In this document: positions 16,614 through 24,910 of the stretch, in pieces
Position numbering within the stretch: the stretch's first letter is position 1
How the letters are laid out: every line of letters begins with the position of its first letter
NCBI GenBank assembly: GCA_022823145.1
Contig: JAJDXS010000019.1
Location: 1-64,000, forward strand
Origin: Gemmatimonadota bacterium
Lineage (GTDB): Bacteria > Gemmatimonadota > Gemmatimonadetes > Longimicrobiales > Gaopeijiaceae
Direction: 5' to 3'
Length of the DNA: 64,000 bases
The notes under the pieces: generated by a model
The model's database searches: none
What the model was told of the DNA's origin: nothing
The model's input: the letters and a program-made list of their open reading frames with translations, nothing else
Made by a program: the position numbers and the translations under genes

Positions 16614-16882
16614 GGGCCAGATCCCTGGAACCCTGTCGACCCCCACCCCTGACGTTTCAGAGAAGCCGGCAGGCCGAGCAGCGGCCTAGTGGCTTGCTCG
16701 CAACACACTCACACCTTCCCGCCAGTTCATGCTACTGTTTGGTTTTGACTGTGGGAGTTGTCGAGTAGCGAGCAACCCCGCTGGCGTCGTGAGTTCGTGG
16801 CTAGCAGCTAAACTAGGTCCGTGGGGCATTTGGCTCACTGTTGCGACCTCCGTGACAAACCGATCGTTTGGGAGCGCTGAAC

Positions 16883-18166
16883 ATGGAGATCCCTAGAATC
16901 CTGGTGACCATCCTAGGCCTGCCTGCTATTCATCTTGGAGCATCCGCCTGCGACTCCGCGCCCGCGTCGAACTACACGATACACGCTGATTCGGGCGGCA
17001 TCGCCATCGCTACCGGAATCAAGCGCCTATGGGCCCCGGGGGAAGGTTGGGCCATCGAAGATGCGCCGCTGATCGAGATCGGGACCATCTCCGGTGCTCC
17101 CGACTATCAGTTCACCGATGTCGTCGCCGCTGTTCGCCTGAGTAATGGCAACATCGTCGTTGCAGATCGGGGGGCAGCGGAACTGCGGAGTTACGACACA
17201 GCAGGCAACTTCCAATGGCGTGCGGGGAGGTTCGGGGACGGGCCCGGTGACTTCGAGAGCCTGGATTTCCTTGGTTCGACAGTCGCGGATACCCTAGTGG
17301 CCTATGACGCAAGTCTAATGCGGGCGCAGCTATTCGGCCCCCAGGGTCGGCTGGTGCGAACTGTGCGGGTAGCAATCACCGAGGGAGAGGCGGCTGCCAA
17401 AGCGTTGGTACCCCGGAAGGCAGTGGGTGTCGTGGACGGTCTGCTCATCGTGCGCTTCTACGAGTACAGCGACGCCATTCCTACCGGGATTGTTCGGTGG
17501 CCCCTGGAACATCTAGTCGCGCTGGACCTTGAGCACGGAACCGCCAAGTCCCTGCTCGTGCAGCCCGGCTACGAAAGGTATGTACGTGTGCTGGAGGGAG
17601 GTGGGTATTCACACGGCGCTTATGTGTTTTCCAATGGGCCGGAGTACGGCACGGCCCCCAGGGGGCGTCTGGCGGTGATCGACACGGAGTCTTGGCTCGT
17701 GCGCCTGGTCTCGCCTCAAGACGGCTCGGTAATGGCGGTGTTTCGCCGCGACGTGACTCCGCGAGAAGCAACCACCAGCCTGTTCGATCTCCATCTTGAC
17801 GGCGTGGTAAAGATGGCCTTTTCGGACGCCGAACAAGAGGCACCGCAAGACGTCGCGATGTTGCGGCGTCTGTGGCGCGCGCGGCCGAGGGCACCGACAC
17901 TACCGATACTGCGCTCGGTATACCTGGACGCTACCGGACATGTGTGGTTGCGGCCCTACCATGTGGCCGGCGCCGAGCCCCCTCCGTTCGAGATCCACGC
18001 TCCTGACGGCACATGGCTTGGTAGTGTCTCCCTGCCTCCCGGTCTCCAACAGACGCTCCTCCAGTACCAGGCACCGTACATGGACATTGGCGAGGACTAT
18101 TTGCTGGGGGTCTGGACAGATGAATTGGACGTACAGTACGTGCGGATGTATCGGATCAAAAAGTAG
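16883..18166 (+). CDS. 6-bladed beta-propeller protein, probable lipoprotein
   Basis: 427 residues from the ATG at 16883, which has GGGAG about 8 bases upstream; an in-frame TTG at 16868 is less likely. The signal peptide ends at a lipobox-like GASACD. Blade motifs include NIVVADRGAAELRSYDTAGN followed by GRFGDGPGDFESL, the family's characteristic turn. It is paralogous to the genes at 11383 and 12784 but lacks their shared promoter repeat. Exported; ligand unknown. Confidence 0.78.
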   Translation: MEIPRILVTILGLPAIHLGASACDSAPASNYTIHADSGGIAIATGIKRLWAPGEGWAIEDAPLIEIGTISGAPDYQFTDVVAAVRLSNGNIVVADRGAAELRSYDTAGNFQWRAGRFGDGPGDFESLDFLGSTVADTLVAYDASLMRAQLFGPQGRLVRTVRVAITEGEAAAKALVPRKAVGVVDGLLIVRFYEYSDAIPTGIVRWPLEHLVALDLEHGTAKSLLVQPGYERYVRVLEGGGYSHGAYVFSNGPEYGTAPRGRLAVIDTESWLVRLVSPQDGSVMAVFRRDVTPREATTSLFDLHLDGVVKMAFSDAEQEAPQDVAMLRRLWRARPRAPTLPILRSVYLDATGHVWLRPYHVAGAEPPPFEIHAPDGTWLGSVSLPPGLQQTLLQYQAPYMDIGEDYLLGVWTDELDVQYVRMYRIKK

Positions 18167-18168
18167 GC

Positions 18169-18310
18169 TCAGGGTGGCTGTCCACGTCCCTTAGGCGTCA
18201 GGTAGAGGCCCAGCACCTCCACGCCGTTGACCGGGACATCGGCTTTGAATTCCTCGTATCCGAGGAGGACGACGCGGATGCTATGAACGGCTGCCGGAAC
18301 CTCGCCATAC
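18169..18310 (-). pseudogene. Remnant of a carboxypeptidase-regulatory/TonB-plug-like gene
   Basis: The minus strand encodes IRVVLLGYEEFKADVPVNGV then EVLGLYLTPKG before a TGA at 18169-18171. This aligns closely with IRVMRLGYENLEAEVPINGQ and EVLALYLAPG in the intact protein at 59683-60498. A stop closes the frame upstream near 18313 and the fragment ends far short of the full protein, so it is a gene relic. Nothing recognisable lies between it and 18570. Confidence 0.6.
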
Positions 18311-18569
18311 GATAAGCGTCAACGCAGCAGAGGCAACCGAGGCCACGCCCGGTGCGAATCTCTGGCCAAGCAACCTCACGACTGCGTCGCGCGTGGGTTG
18401 ACTCATGCTTGCGCTTCTCCGATCCGCGCTTATCTATGAGGCCCCTCAGTAACTCCAGCAGGTCAATCCTGCAGAACGGTACGTTGCTCAACTATAGCGG
18501 CGCGCCCGCCATCAATCATTACAGACACCGGGTGGCCCGGCCCGACCCGCCCAAAGGCCGGCTGCTCGC

Positions 18570-19079
18570 TCACGTGCTGTCTTGAAGTTGGAGGTACTCT
18601 GTCGCTTCATCTATCATGGCGATCAAGCCGACATCTGCACACGCGCTTATGATTGCTGCGCAATCGACTGCCGCGTCAAGCTGGCCGGTGACCTTCAGTT
18701 CGCCCTTTATCAATGCCTTCACGAGTGCCCTGCAGATGTCCAGAAATCCGCGAGCGGTAATACCTTGCACCAATGTGCCGCTCTCGCATGACGTGAACGT
18801 GCGCGATTTCCCGGAGATGATCCCCATCACCTCCTGCAGGCCATTGGTTCCGGTAAAGACCCCCAGCGGACGGCCATCGGCCCCACGGAACAAGCACCGG
18901 ATCCAGGTCGATAACCCGGTCTCCCTCGTCAAGGAGGTAGCAGGCGACCTCGAGATCCCCCAGTACAATGGAACTCTGAAGCCCGCCCCGCTAACCCTCG
19001 GCGCGGCACCGACGGGATTCCGTATCTTCGTCTGTGTGCAGCATACCTGGGTAACAGTTCCCGGCGCTGAAGCGAGCAA
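18570..19079 (-). CDS. P63C-like N-terminal domain protein, probably truncated
   Basis: Up to 169 residues; the start is uncertain. The C-terminal part, FLDICRALVKALIKGEL and ISACADVGLIAMIDEATEYLQ, resembles the segment before the C-terminal domain in P63C-domain proteins (ICE-x-Y-L...G-x-x-A-L-V-D-E-A-T-G-Y). The C-terminal P63C domain itself is missing, because the frame stops soon after the match. Known P63C proteins run well past this point, so this is either a short relative or a relic. Neighbours are also relics. Function of the family is unclear. Confidence 0.45.
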   Translation of the reverse strand: MLASAPGTVTQVCCTQTKIRNPVGAAPRVSGAGFRVPLYWGISRSPATSLTRETGLSTWIRCLFRGADGRPLGVFTGTNGLQEVMGIISGKSRTFTSCESGTLVQGITARGFLDICRALVKALIKGELKVTGQLDAAVDCAAIISACADVGLIAMIDEATEYLQLQDST

Positions 19080-19268
19080 CCGTGCTCATTGGCGTGACGA
19101 TTCGGAGCGACCCTAACCGTCGCCCCGGGCGCGGCCCACTCGCCTTCGGGGTGCGAGCGGTAATGCGACAGTCCTCTGGCCGGGATTCGAGCACGTCGAT
19201 TGATGGATCGATAGATTGGTGGGTCGGGTTGGCAACCACGAAGTCGTCCAAAGCGGGAGGAGCCTGCG

Positions 19269-20087
19269 ATGAGCGTTGCAGAACGGGCGGCGGCGCCGGG
19301 CGCACGGCGCTGGATTGGCGCGACGGCCAAGGCCGTGCTCCCGTGGTTCCTGCTGATCATCGTTGCGCTCCAGTTCGGCGGCCTTCGCTGGCCGCCCTGG
19401 GAATGGTCGCAGCCGTTCCTCTCGTGGATGTGGTCGGTCACCAACGGCACCGCCCTGGTGCTGCCGTTCCTGTTGTTTCCGGCCGGGGTGGCGCTGGCCA
19501 AGGCTCTGGGCCACTCTCGCCGAGCGTTCCGAACCGCCATCGGCGTCGGCGTCCTGGTCGCTGCCTGCACCTACGTTCTCGATGCCTGGGTGGAGCCAGT
19601 CGTGTACCACCACGCGCTCGCCGCACAGGGGACGGAGACGGCCCATGTCGAGAAGTTCGGCCTCGATACACCGGTCGGCATCGCCCGCAATCTCCGCTAC
19701 GTCGAAGCGAACCCTCCCCAGCAGTACCACCTCAGTGTCGAACGGCCGGAGCAACACCCTCCCAATGTGCTTCGCTGGCTCCTGCACCAACCGGTGGCCA
19801 TGGCCGCCTTCGGTCTCACGAACGTGATGCTCGGCATGCTGGCCGCTCAGCTGACCGTCGGTTTTCGCAGTCCGATCCGCCGAAACACACTCTTTGCCAT
19901 TGGCGCGGGCTCGGGTATCGCCTTCTTCCTGCTCCTGATCGCCACCTCGCCCATCCCGCCCTTCCTGCGCGACGGGACACTCCATTCGGGTGTCGCCGGA
20001 GCCTGGCTGCCCCTGTCGCTACCGATCGGCGAGACGCTGCTTCTCTACTATCTGGTCGGCAAGCGGAGATACCGGAGATACGTCTGA
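19269..20087 (+). CDS. Small LptF/LptG-like six-TM membrane protein, copy C
   Basis: 272 residues, paralogous to 808-1608 and 21247-22050: shared PPNVLRW-L-H, a tail of PPFLRDGT...SG...AWLPL, and the W-V-x-P after the third membrane span. Topology is 3 TM, a short loop, 3 TM. The ATG at 19269 has GGAGG about 8 bases upstream. Unlike the other copies, no sigma factor follows it; the convergent next gene is the anti-sigma of the second cassette. No Cys-rich peptide is visible upstream. It may be a partial duplicate of the cassette. Confidence 0.6.
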   Translation: MSVAERAAAPGARRWIGATAKAVLPWFLLIIVALQFGGLRWPPWEWSQPFLSWMWSVTNGTALVLPFLLFPAGVALAKALGHSRRAFRTAIGVGVLVAACTYVLDAWVEPVVYHHALAAQGTETAHVEKFGLDTPVGIARNLRYVEANPPQQYHLSVERPEQHPPNVLRWLLHQPVAMAAFGLTNVMLGMLAAQLTVGFRSPIRRNTLFAIGAGSGIAFFLLLIATSPIPPFLRDGTLHSGVAGAWLPLSLPIGETLLLYYLVGKRRYRRYV

Positions 20088-20150
20088 GGCGGGGGGTGGC
20101 CGCCGCCACGCGGGCCGCCTATGGACTGGGAGCCAGAGGCGGAACCGAGT

Positions 20151-20594
20151 TCAGGCCCCGCCCAGGTCTTCCGCTGTCAAAAAGGCATCGGCGGCAAGGC
20201 GACCTTCGTCTCGCTTCTTGACGTAGAACATGCCCAAGGCACCGGTTATGACCGCGTATGCCACAGCGGGACCAACCGGTATCGCCGCTGCGGTCGCCGG
20301 AACTGCCAACATGAAGACGAGCACAGCGATCGCAACCCCTGCTCCGAACAGCGCGGCATCGCCCCAGGTCGCCGGTACCTCCCGATGACGCCGGGACCTG
20401 AGTAGCACCCTGGCGATCACCCTGTCGTTCACGTCCGAAGCAGTCTTGGCCACCGGCTCCTGCAGGTACCGCGCGCCCTGCTGGATCTGCCAATCCAGCC
20501 AGCACGACTCGCAATTGAACACATGTTCCACGACAGCCGGATCGGCGTCGGGCGTGCCGACTCGACCCAGCGTTCTCAGGTCAGGACAGTTCAT
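20151..20594 (-). CDS. Membrane anti-sigma factor with zinc-type motif, copy B
   Basis: 147 residues. EHVFNCESCWLDWQIQQGAR holds H-x3-C-x2-C and matches copy A (EHLKNCQACRLDWQIQQGTR), followed by two hydrophobic segments. Its ATG overlaps the sigma stop by 4 nt. By analogy with ZAS proteins, it would bind and silence the sigma factor encoded just upstream until a redox or envelope signal releases it; the signal is not known. Confidence 0.75.
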   Translation of the reverse strand: MNCPDLRTLGRVGTPDADPAVVEHVFNCESCWLDWQIQQGARYLQEPVAKTASDVNDRVIARVLLRSRRHREVPATWGDAALFGAGVAIAVLVFMLAVPATAAAIPVGPAVAYAVITGALGMFYVKKRDEGRLAADAFLTAEDLGGA

Positions 20595-21250
20595 CTCTTC
20601 GTCTCCACCACCAGTTCGCGGAGCTTCTTCCTGGCGTGACGCACGTTGGAACGCACCGTCGCCGTCTCGACATCCAGGATCTTGGCGGCCTTCTTGGCAC
20701 TGTACCCTTTCAGCTGGACCAATCTGAATGCCTCCGCTTGCCGCTCTGGAATGGCATCCAGAGCCAGCTCCACGTTGGCCAGCAAGTCCTTGAAGTTCAA
20801 AAGCCTCGATGGGTCATCGGTGATGTGCGCTGCCGCCTCTATTGGCGCGGCCGCGGCCAGATAACTGTCTTTCGCTGACTCGCGGGCGGATCGCGACTCG
20901 CGCCAATTCCGGGCCACGTGCCGCCCCACCGTTCGGATCCATCCGCCCATCGACCCCTGCTCGCGGTACCTGTGCCGCTGCTCCAGAATCCGGATGCAGG
21001 TCTCCTGATACAAGTCCTCCCGGTCGTCCTCGGAATCTGCATACGACGACACGACGCTGCGAATCAGGGGTCCATAGCGGTCCAGGACGGCGCGAAAGCA
21101 CTCCTCGTCCCCATCCCGAAAGGCCGCCCAGTCAATGACATCGCGCTCTGTGCCCGGCATGGTATCGTCATCGGACGAGCGCGGCTCCTTCCGTGCGGGC
21201 GCTGCGTCGCCCGATAGTGGATTGGGGATACCGAGAGTCGCGTCGCTCAT
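20591..21250 (-). CDS. ECF-type RNA polymerase sigma factor, copy B
   Basis: 219 residues. Region 2: FRDGDEECFRAVLDRYGPLI and DREDLYQETCIRILEQ; region 4: IPERQAEAFRLVQLKGYSAK and ATVRSNVRHARKKLRELV. The ATG at 21250 overlaps the stop of the membrane-protein gene (ATGA), as in copy A. The N-terminal 35 residues differ between copies, while regions 2 and 4 are clearly homologous, so the two probably recognise related but not identical promoters. Confidence 0.88.
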   Translation of the reverse strand: MSDATLGIPNPLSGDAAPARKEPRSSDDDTMPGTERDVIDWAAFRDGDEECFRAVLDRYGPLIRSVVSSYADSEDDREDLYQETCIRILEQRHRYREQGSMGGWIRTVGRHVARNWRESRSARESAKDSYLAAAAPIEAAAHITDDPSRLLNFKDLLANVELALDAIPERQAEAFRLVQLKGYSAKKAAKILDVETATVRSNVRHARKKLRELVVETKR

Positions 21251-22050
21251 CCGTACCGCCGGTTCTTGAGGAGGTACCGAAGAACCAAGCCCTCGATCAG
21301 GGGTATCGAAAGTGGTAGCCATGCACCGGCAATTCCCGATCGCATGGTTCCGTCCCGCAGGAATGGCTCGACAGGGGAAGCCACCACCAAGCAGACCAGG
21401 AAAGCGATTCCACCCCCGACACCTATTGCCAACCGTACATTTCGCCTCACCCGGTTGGAGAGGTCTACCGTCAACTCGGAAGCGAGTAGCCCCAGGAGCA
21501 CGTTGGCGATCCCGAACACGGCGAGCGCCAGTGGCTGGTGCAGGCGCCAGAGGAGCACGTTGGGAGGAAACTCCTGTGGAGTGCTCGTTCGAAGGCTGTA
21601 TCGAGGCGGTGGATTGGTCTGCACGGACTCGAGATTGCGGAGAATGCCGACCGGCGTTTGACTTCCGAACCGCCGCGTGTCGACCTCTTCGGCACCCCGC
21701 GCCACGAGAATGCGCTCCTCGATTTCCGGTGCAACCCAAGCGCCCAGGATGTAGGACAGGATGCCCACCAGCATTCCGACGAAAACACCGATCCTGACCG
21801 CCCGGTGCGAGTGCCCCAGCACTCGTCCTACCGCCAACCCCGCCGGGAAAAGAAGGAACGGGAGGAGCAATGCCGTATCTTCAGCCACGCGCCATACCCA
21901 TCGGGAAAGCGAGGGGTCCTCTTCAAATGGCGACCAAAGCTGGCCCAGCACGACCCGCCCAATGACCATCAACAAGAGCCAGGGCGCCATGGCTTTGATG
22001 ATGGGTCCCGCGCAGAGGGCGGCTTCGGAGCTGGACCGGCTTCTCGTCAT
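21247..22050 (-). CDS. Small LptF/LptG-like six-TM membrane protein, copy B
   Basis: 267 residues. Shares with copy A the segments LLPFLLFPAGLAVGRVLGHS, PPNVLLWRLHQPLALAVFGI and PVEPFLRDGTMRSG, ending in AWLPLSIPL plus a final span. Three spans, a short loop of about 70 residues and three spans are predicted. It follows the Cys-rich peptide gene by 36 nt and overlaps the sigma gene. A membrane protein fixed between a small peptide and a sigma/anti-sigma pair suggests a sensor or transporter whose state sets sigma activity (inference). Confidence 0.6.
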   Translation of the reverse strand: MTRSRSSSEAALCAGPIIKAMAPWLLLMVIGRVVLGQLWSPFEEDPSLSRWVWRVAEDTALLLPFLLFPAGLAVGRVLGHSHRAVRIGVFVGMLVGILSYILGAWVAPEIEERILVARGAEEVDTRRFGSQTPVGILRNLESVQTNPPPRYSLRTSTPQEFPPNVLLWRLHQPLALAVFGIANVLLGLLASELTVDLSNRVRRNVRLAIGVGGGIAFLVCLVVASPVEPFLRDGTMRSGIAGAWLPLSIPLIEGLVLRYLLKNRRYG

Positions 22051-22086
22051 TCGTTCAGCCTCCCTGAGGAACAGCAGGCGACGCTG

Positions 22087-22344
22087 TCAACTGTCTTGAC
22101 AGACGCTATCGGTCTCGCAACTGGGCGCGAACCAACAACACCGGTAACAGCAGTAGGCTTCGGGACCATCTCCGCGGCAGCAATTGGAGAATCCGATCGC
22201 TCGATTCGCGTCGTTCCTGGTCGCCAGCAGCAGACTCGCGCCGAGGACAAGGTTCAGCAGGATGAGTACCATCGCAGCAACTCGCAAGTCCCTGCTCCTT
22301 TTGGAGGGTGAAGACATCCCAGAGTTCGTATTGGAGGGCAGCAT
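22087..22344 (-). CDS. Cys-rich single-pass membrane peptide, copy B (intact)
   Basis: 85 residues from the ATG at 22344; an ATG at 22317 is possible. A basic N-terminus is followed by one membrane span (VAAMVLILLNLVLGASLLLA) and a tail with eight Cys in the pattern CC, CC, CC, C, C: CCRGDGPEAYCCYRCCW, then two more. The first copy (497-782) keeps all eight Cys and the G-P-E-A-Y core. The tail should face the periplasm if the span is a signal anchor, where the Cys could form disulfides or bind metal. First gene of the four-gene cassette. I know no family for it. Confidence 0.65.
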   Translation of the reverse strand: MLPSNTNSGMSSPSKRSRDLRVAAMVLILLNLVLGASLLLATRNDANRAIGFSNCCRGDGPEAYCCYRCCWFAPSCETDSVCQDS

Positions 22345-22377
22345 CTTCTCCGCGAGCCGCCTTCCCTTTTCGATCAG

Positions 22378-22441
22378 TTAACAGATCTCGACATGGAAAC
22401 GTGCAATGCGAATCCCGGTTGCCGGCGACTATTCATTGCAC
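22378..22441 (-). promoter_or_regulatory. Upstream region of the second cassette, with shared blocks and an inverted repeat
   Basis: Minus strand blocks TGCACGTTTCC (22395-22405) and TCTGTTAA (22378-22385) match those before copy A at 461-493. On the plus strand GTGCAATG (22401-22408) and CATTGCAC (22434-22441) form a perfect 8-bp inverted repeat overlapping the first block. The region separates the cassette from the divergent thioredoxin-like gene, so a regulator binding here could affect both. Confidence 0.35.
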
Positions 22442-22529
22442 GCATCGGGCTCGGGAGCTGTTATTTGGGGGTGATGAGGGCAGACACCCCTGTTGGCCCC
22501 GACTGGACTTTCCACCCGCCGAGGTTGCC

Positions 22530-23101
22530 GTGACACCGAGTGAAGGCAAGAGTACCGAGACTCTTCCCGCGAGCGAGAGATGGACCTGTCGACGCCCGCC
22601 CAAGCGCCCCCTCGTGATCGCGCTCGCGGCTATATCGATCCTTCAAGCGACGGCCGTAGCATACATCTGGGCCGAGCCGATGGCCCGACTCCCTTTGTGA
22701 CCAATGGACACGACCTATCGGATCTGTCCTTGAGAGAATCCCACGGGGCGTTGCAAGAGCTTGACGCGGGGCAGCTTACGCTCCTGCTGGTCTTCGACCC
22801 TGACTGTGTCCACTCTCGCGACGCTGCACCCCTTTGGTCCAGCTGGCTTGAGGGCAATGCACACAAGGGGCATCGGATCATTGCCATCTCTCGGAGTCCC
22901 TTGGCGCCGGACTACGTGCGTGAGCGAGAATGGCCGGTCCTCGTCACATCAACCGAGACCGTGGATCATGCCATTACACGACGGACGCCGTGGGTCTTCG
23001 CGGTCGACGGGCACGGTCGGGTTGTCGCCGAGGGGCACGGACGGCACCTGCCCGAGGTCGCTCAGCATTTGTGGGGCGCGAAGACACGAACAGCGCAATG
23101 A
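22530..23101 (+). pseudogene. Membrane-anchored thioredoxin-like protein, frameshifted
   Basis: One frame from the GTG at 22530 gives a hydrophilic start and a membrane span (PLVIALAAISILQATAVAYI) but stops at 22698-22700. The next frame continues with a thioredoxin-like body: TLLLVFDPDCVHSRDAAPLW, a central beta-alpha unit, then TPWVFAVDGHGRVVAEG. Adding one C at the CCC run 22691-22693 joins them (RLPFVTNGHDL). The active-site position reads C-V-H-S rather than C-x-x-C, so even the rebuilt protein could form at most a one-Cys redox site. Divergent from the Cys-rich peptide cassette. Confidence 0.6.
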
Positions 23102-23182
23102 GGCCGTGTTGGCGGATGGGATTCGGTACAGATGGGTCACCGTAGCCCACGTCAACGAGGCGAGGAAGAACGGGTGAAAGAC

Positions 23183-24910
23183 TCACCTCGCCAGCCTGAG
23201 CGAGACCCATCCTATTGGCACGTCCGGCGATAGGACGATTTCTTCAGTCACGCGCGTCGTTCCGGTCCCGGTGGTCACGCTAATCGTATAGCCATCGACC
23301 GGGACGCCGCAGATGCGGAACTCGCCCAACAGATCGGTCGTCGTGTTCTGCGTGCGGGCCTCGGCGCTCAGTCTGTCGCCGATGTCGCGAACCGCAACCC
23401 ACTCGGCGACCACCTCCACGCCCTCGAGCGCCGCCCCGCGGCCGTCGGAGACGTCGCCCAGCAGCACTCCCGTCGCCGGATCCCACTCCTCCGATCGGCA
23501 CGCTGCGGCCAACACCTGCTCAGGCGCCGGTGGCCCGACTCGGATGGTCGTGGTGTCGCCGGCCACGACCCGGGCGTCGGCCACGGCAAATTCGCGGTCC
23601 AACCCCAGCAACCAGGGACGAACGTGGGCAAGTCGGTGGTTTCCTTCTGGAAGGCCGGCTATCGAGAAAAGTCCACCCTCATCCACCATCGCCTCGATGC
23701 CGAGACCTACGACGGTGACCCGGTCTCCCGTACGGCTTCCGACTACCTCTCCAACCAGCACACCCCCCAGTTCGCCGTAGGCCACCTGTCCCGTACCTCG
23801 TCGCAGCGCGCGCACGACCCGCCCGCCTTCCTCCCTGATTCCGGCCAGCCTGGTACGGCGAACACCGAAGAGTCGGTCTCGCTCCGCGACCATGATCGGC
23901 ATTCGGATGTGCCACTTCGTCACGATCCATCCGCCATCGGGCATGCCCAGGAACTCCACGCGGCCGCCAATCTGATCGCTTCGATGCTCTGCCGCCAAAC
24001 CGGACAGGCCGAGGTAGCCGAAGTCCAGCCATTGGAGCTCACCGGTCTCGCGTGCGAGCCACAGGACGCCCTCGATGTCGGGGCGAGGCGGGCTGGAGCG
24101 AAGTGGACGGAACTCCAGACCGATCAGCTCGGGGCGCGACTCGTCGGGGTTGCGCAGCCTAATACAGTGAGTTGCGAGGAACGGTTCGGACAGCAGCGCG
24201 TGCGCATCGGGTGCAAAAAAGCGATGCCCTCCGCCATCATCGACGACCCAGCCGTTGGAAACAAGGAGCTCGACCGGACGGCTCCTGATCGGCCGCGCGT
24301 CCGTCGATCGCGCAAGCGTGCGCGTCTCCCTGCGGACCTCCAGAGAACCTGGTTCAAGCTCCCGGACGTGTCTCTCAAGATCGTACACATACCGGCTGGC
24401 GGTCTCGGAAGCATCAAGCGCCAGCAACGCACCGCGGGCCGCCTCCCACACACGGTGGGTCGCCCCGCCGACATCGGCCTGCAGCTCGCACCGCCTTTCT
24501 CCCGAAACCTCAATACCGTCGAGGTCGAACGGAAGATGCCGGAGAGCGAGTCGGACCACTACCGTATCCGCGAGTCCCAGATCGAGACCACCCACGGTCG
24601 CGGTGTTCATTCCGAGGCGCTCCGCGCGCAGGCTGTAGGTGCCCGGCCCCGCAAGCAGGAACCGGAACGATCCGTCCGCGTCCACCACGAATCGCTGAAG
24701 GTCGCGGCCATCGCGGTGGACGAGCGAGACGATCGCTCCAGCGACCGGCGCCAGCGACGCCGAGTCGACGACGACACCGTCGATGACCTGCGCGTCCCCT
24801 TGTTGGACGAGGACGGCGCTCGCGGCGGCGAGCATCGGCGCGATCAGCGCTGGCTTCGAACTCGCGACGCCTTCCTTCGCAGCCTTCTTTCGCCTAATCC
24901 GGTGAAGCAC
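23183..24910 (-). CDS. Exported protein with carboxypeptidase-regulatory-like domains
   Basis: 575 residues from a GTG at 24910, whose basic start and hydrophobic run (APMLAAASAVLVQQGDAQ) form a signal peptide. A carboxypeptidase-regulatory-like beta domain follows (VIDGVVVDSASLAPVAGAIV), a central region of unknown fold, a second such domain near GVLVGEVVGSRTGD and a third near the C-terminus. It is a paralog of the next gene upstream, sharing H-C-[IF]-R and GLEF segments and L-W-L...Q-x-L-D-F. Its start overlaps that gene's end by 67 nt, so they are cotranscribed. Exported; role unknown. Confidence 0.7.
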   Translation of the reverse strand: MLHRIRRKKAAKEGVASSKPALIAPMLAAASAVLVQQGDAQVIDGVVVDSASLAPVAGAIVSLVHRDGRDLQRFVVDADGSFRFLLAGPGTYSLRAERLGMNTATVGGLDLGLADTVVVRLALRHLPFDLDGIEVSGERRCELQADVGGATHRVWEAARGALLALDASETASRYVYDLERHVRELEPGSLEVRRETRTLARSTDARPIRSRPVELLVSNGWVVDDGGGHRFFAPDAHALLSEPFLATHCIRLRNPDESRPELIGLEFRPLRSSPPRPDIEGVLWLARETGELQWLDFGYLGLSGLAAEHRSDQIGGRVEFLGMPDGGWIVTKWHIRMPIMVAERDRLFGVRRTRLAGIREEGGRVVRALRRGTGQVAYGELGGVLVGEVVGSRTGDRVTVVGLGIEAMVDEGGLFSIAGLPEGNHRLAHVRPWLLGLDREFAVADARVVAGDTTTIRVGPPAPEQVLAAACRSEEWDPATGVLLGDVSDGRGAALEGVEVVAEWVAVRDIGDRLSAEARTQNTTTDLLGEFRICGVPVDGYTISVTTGTGTTRVTEEIVLSPDVPIGWVSLRLAR

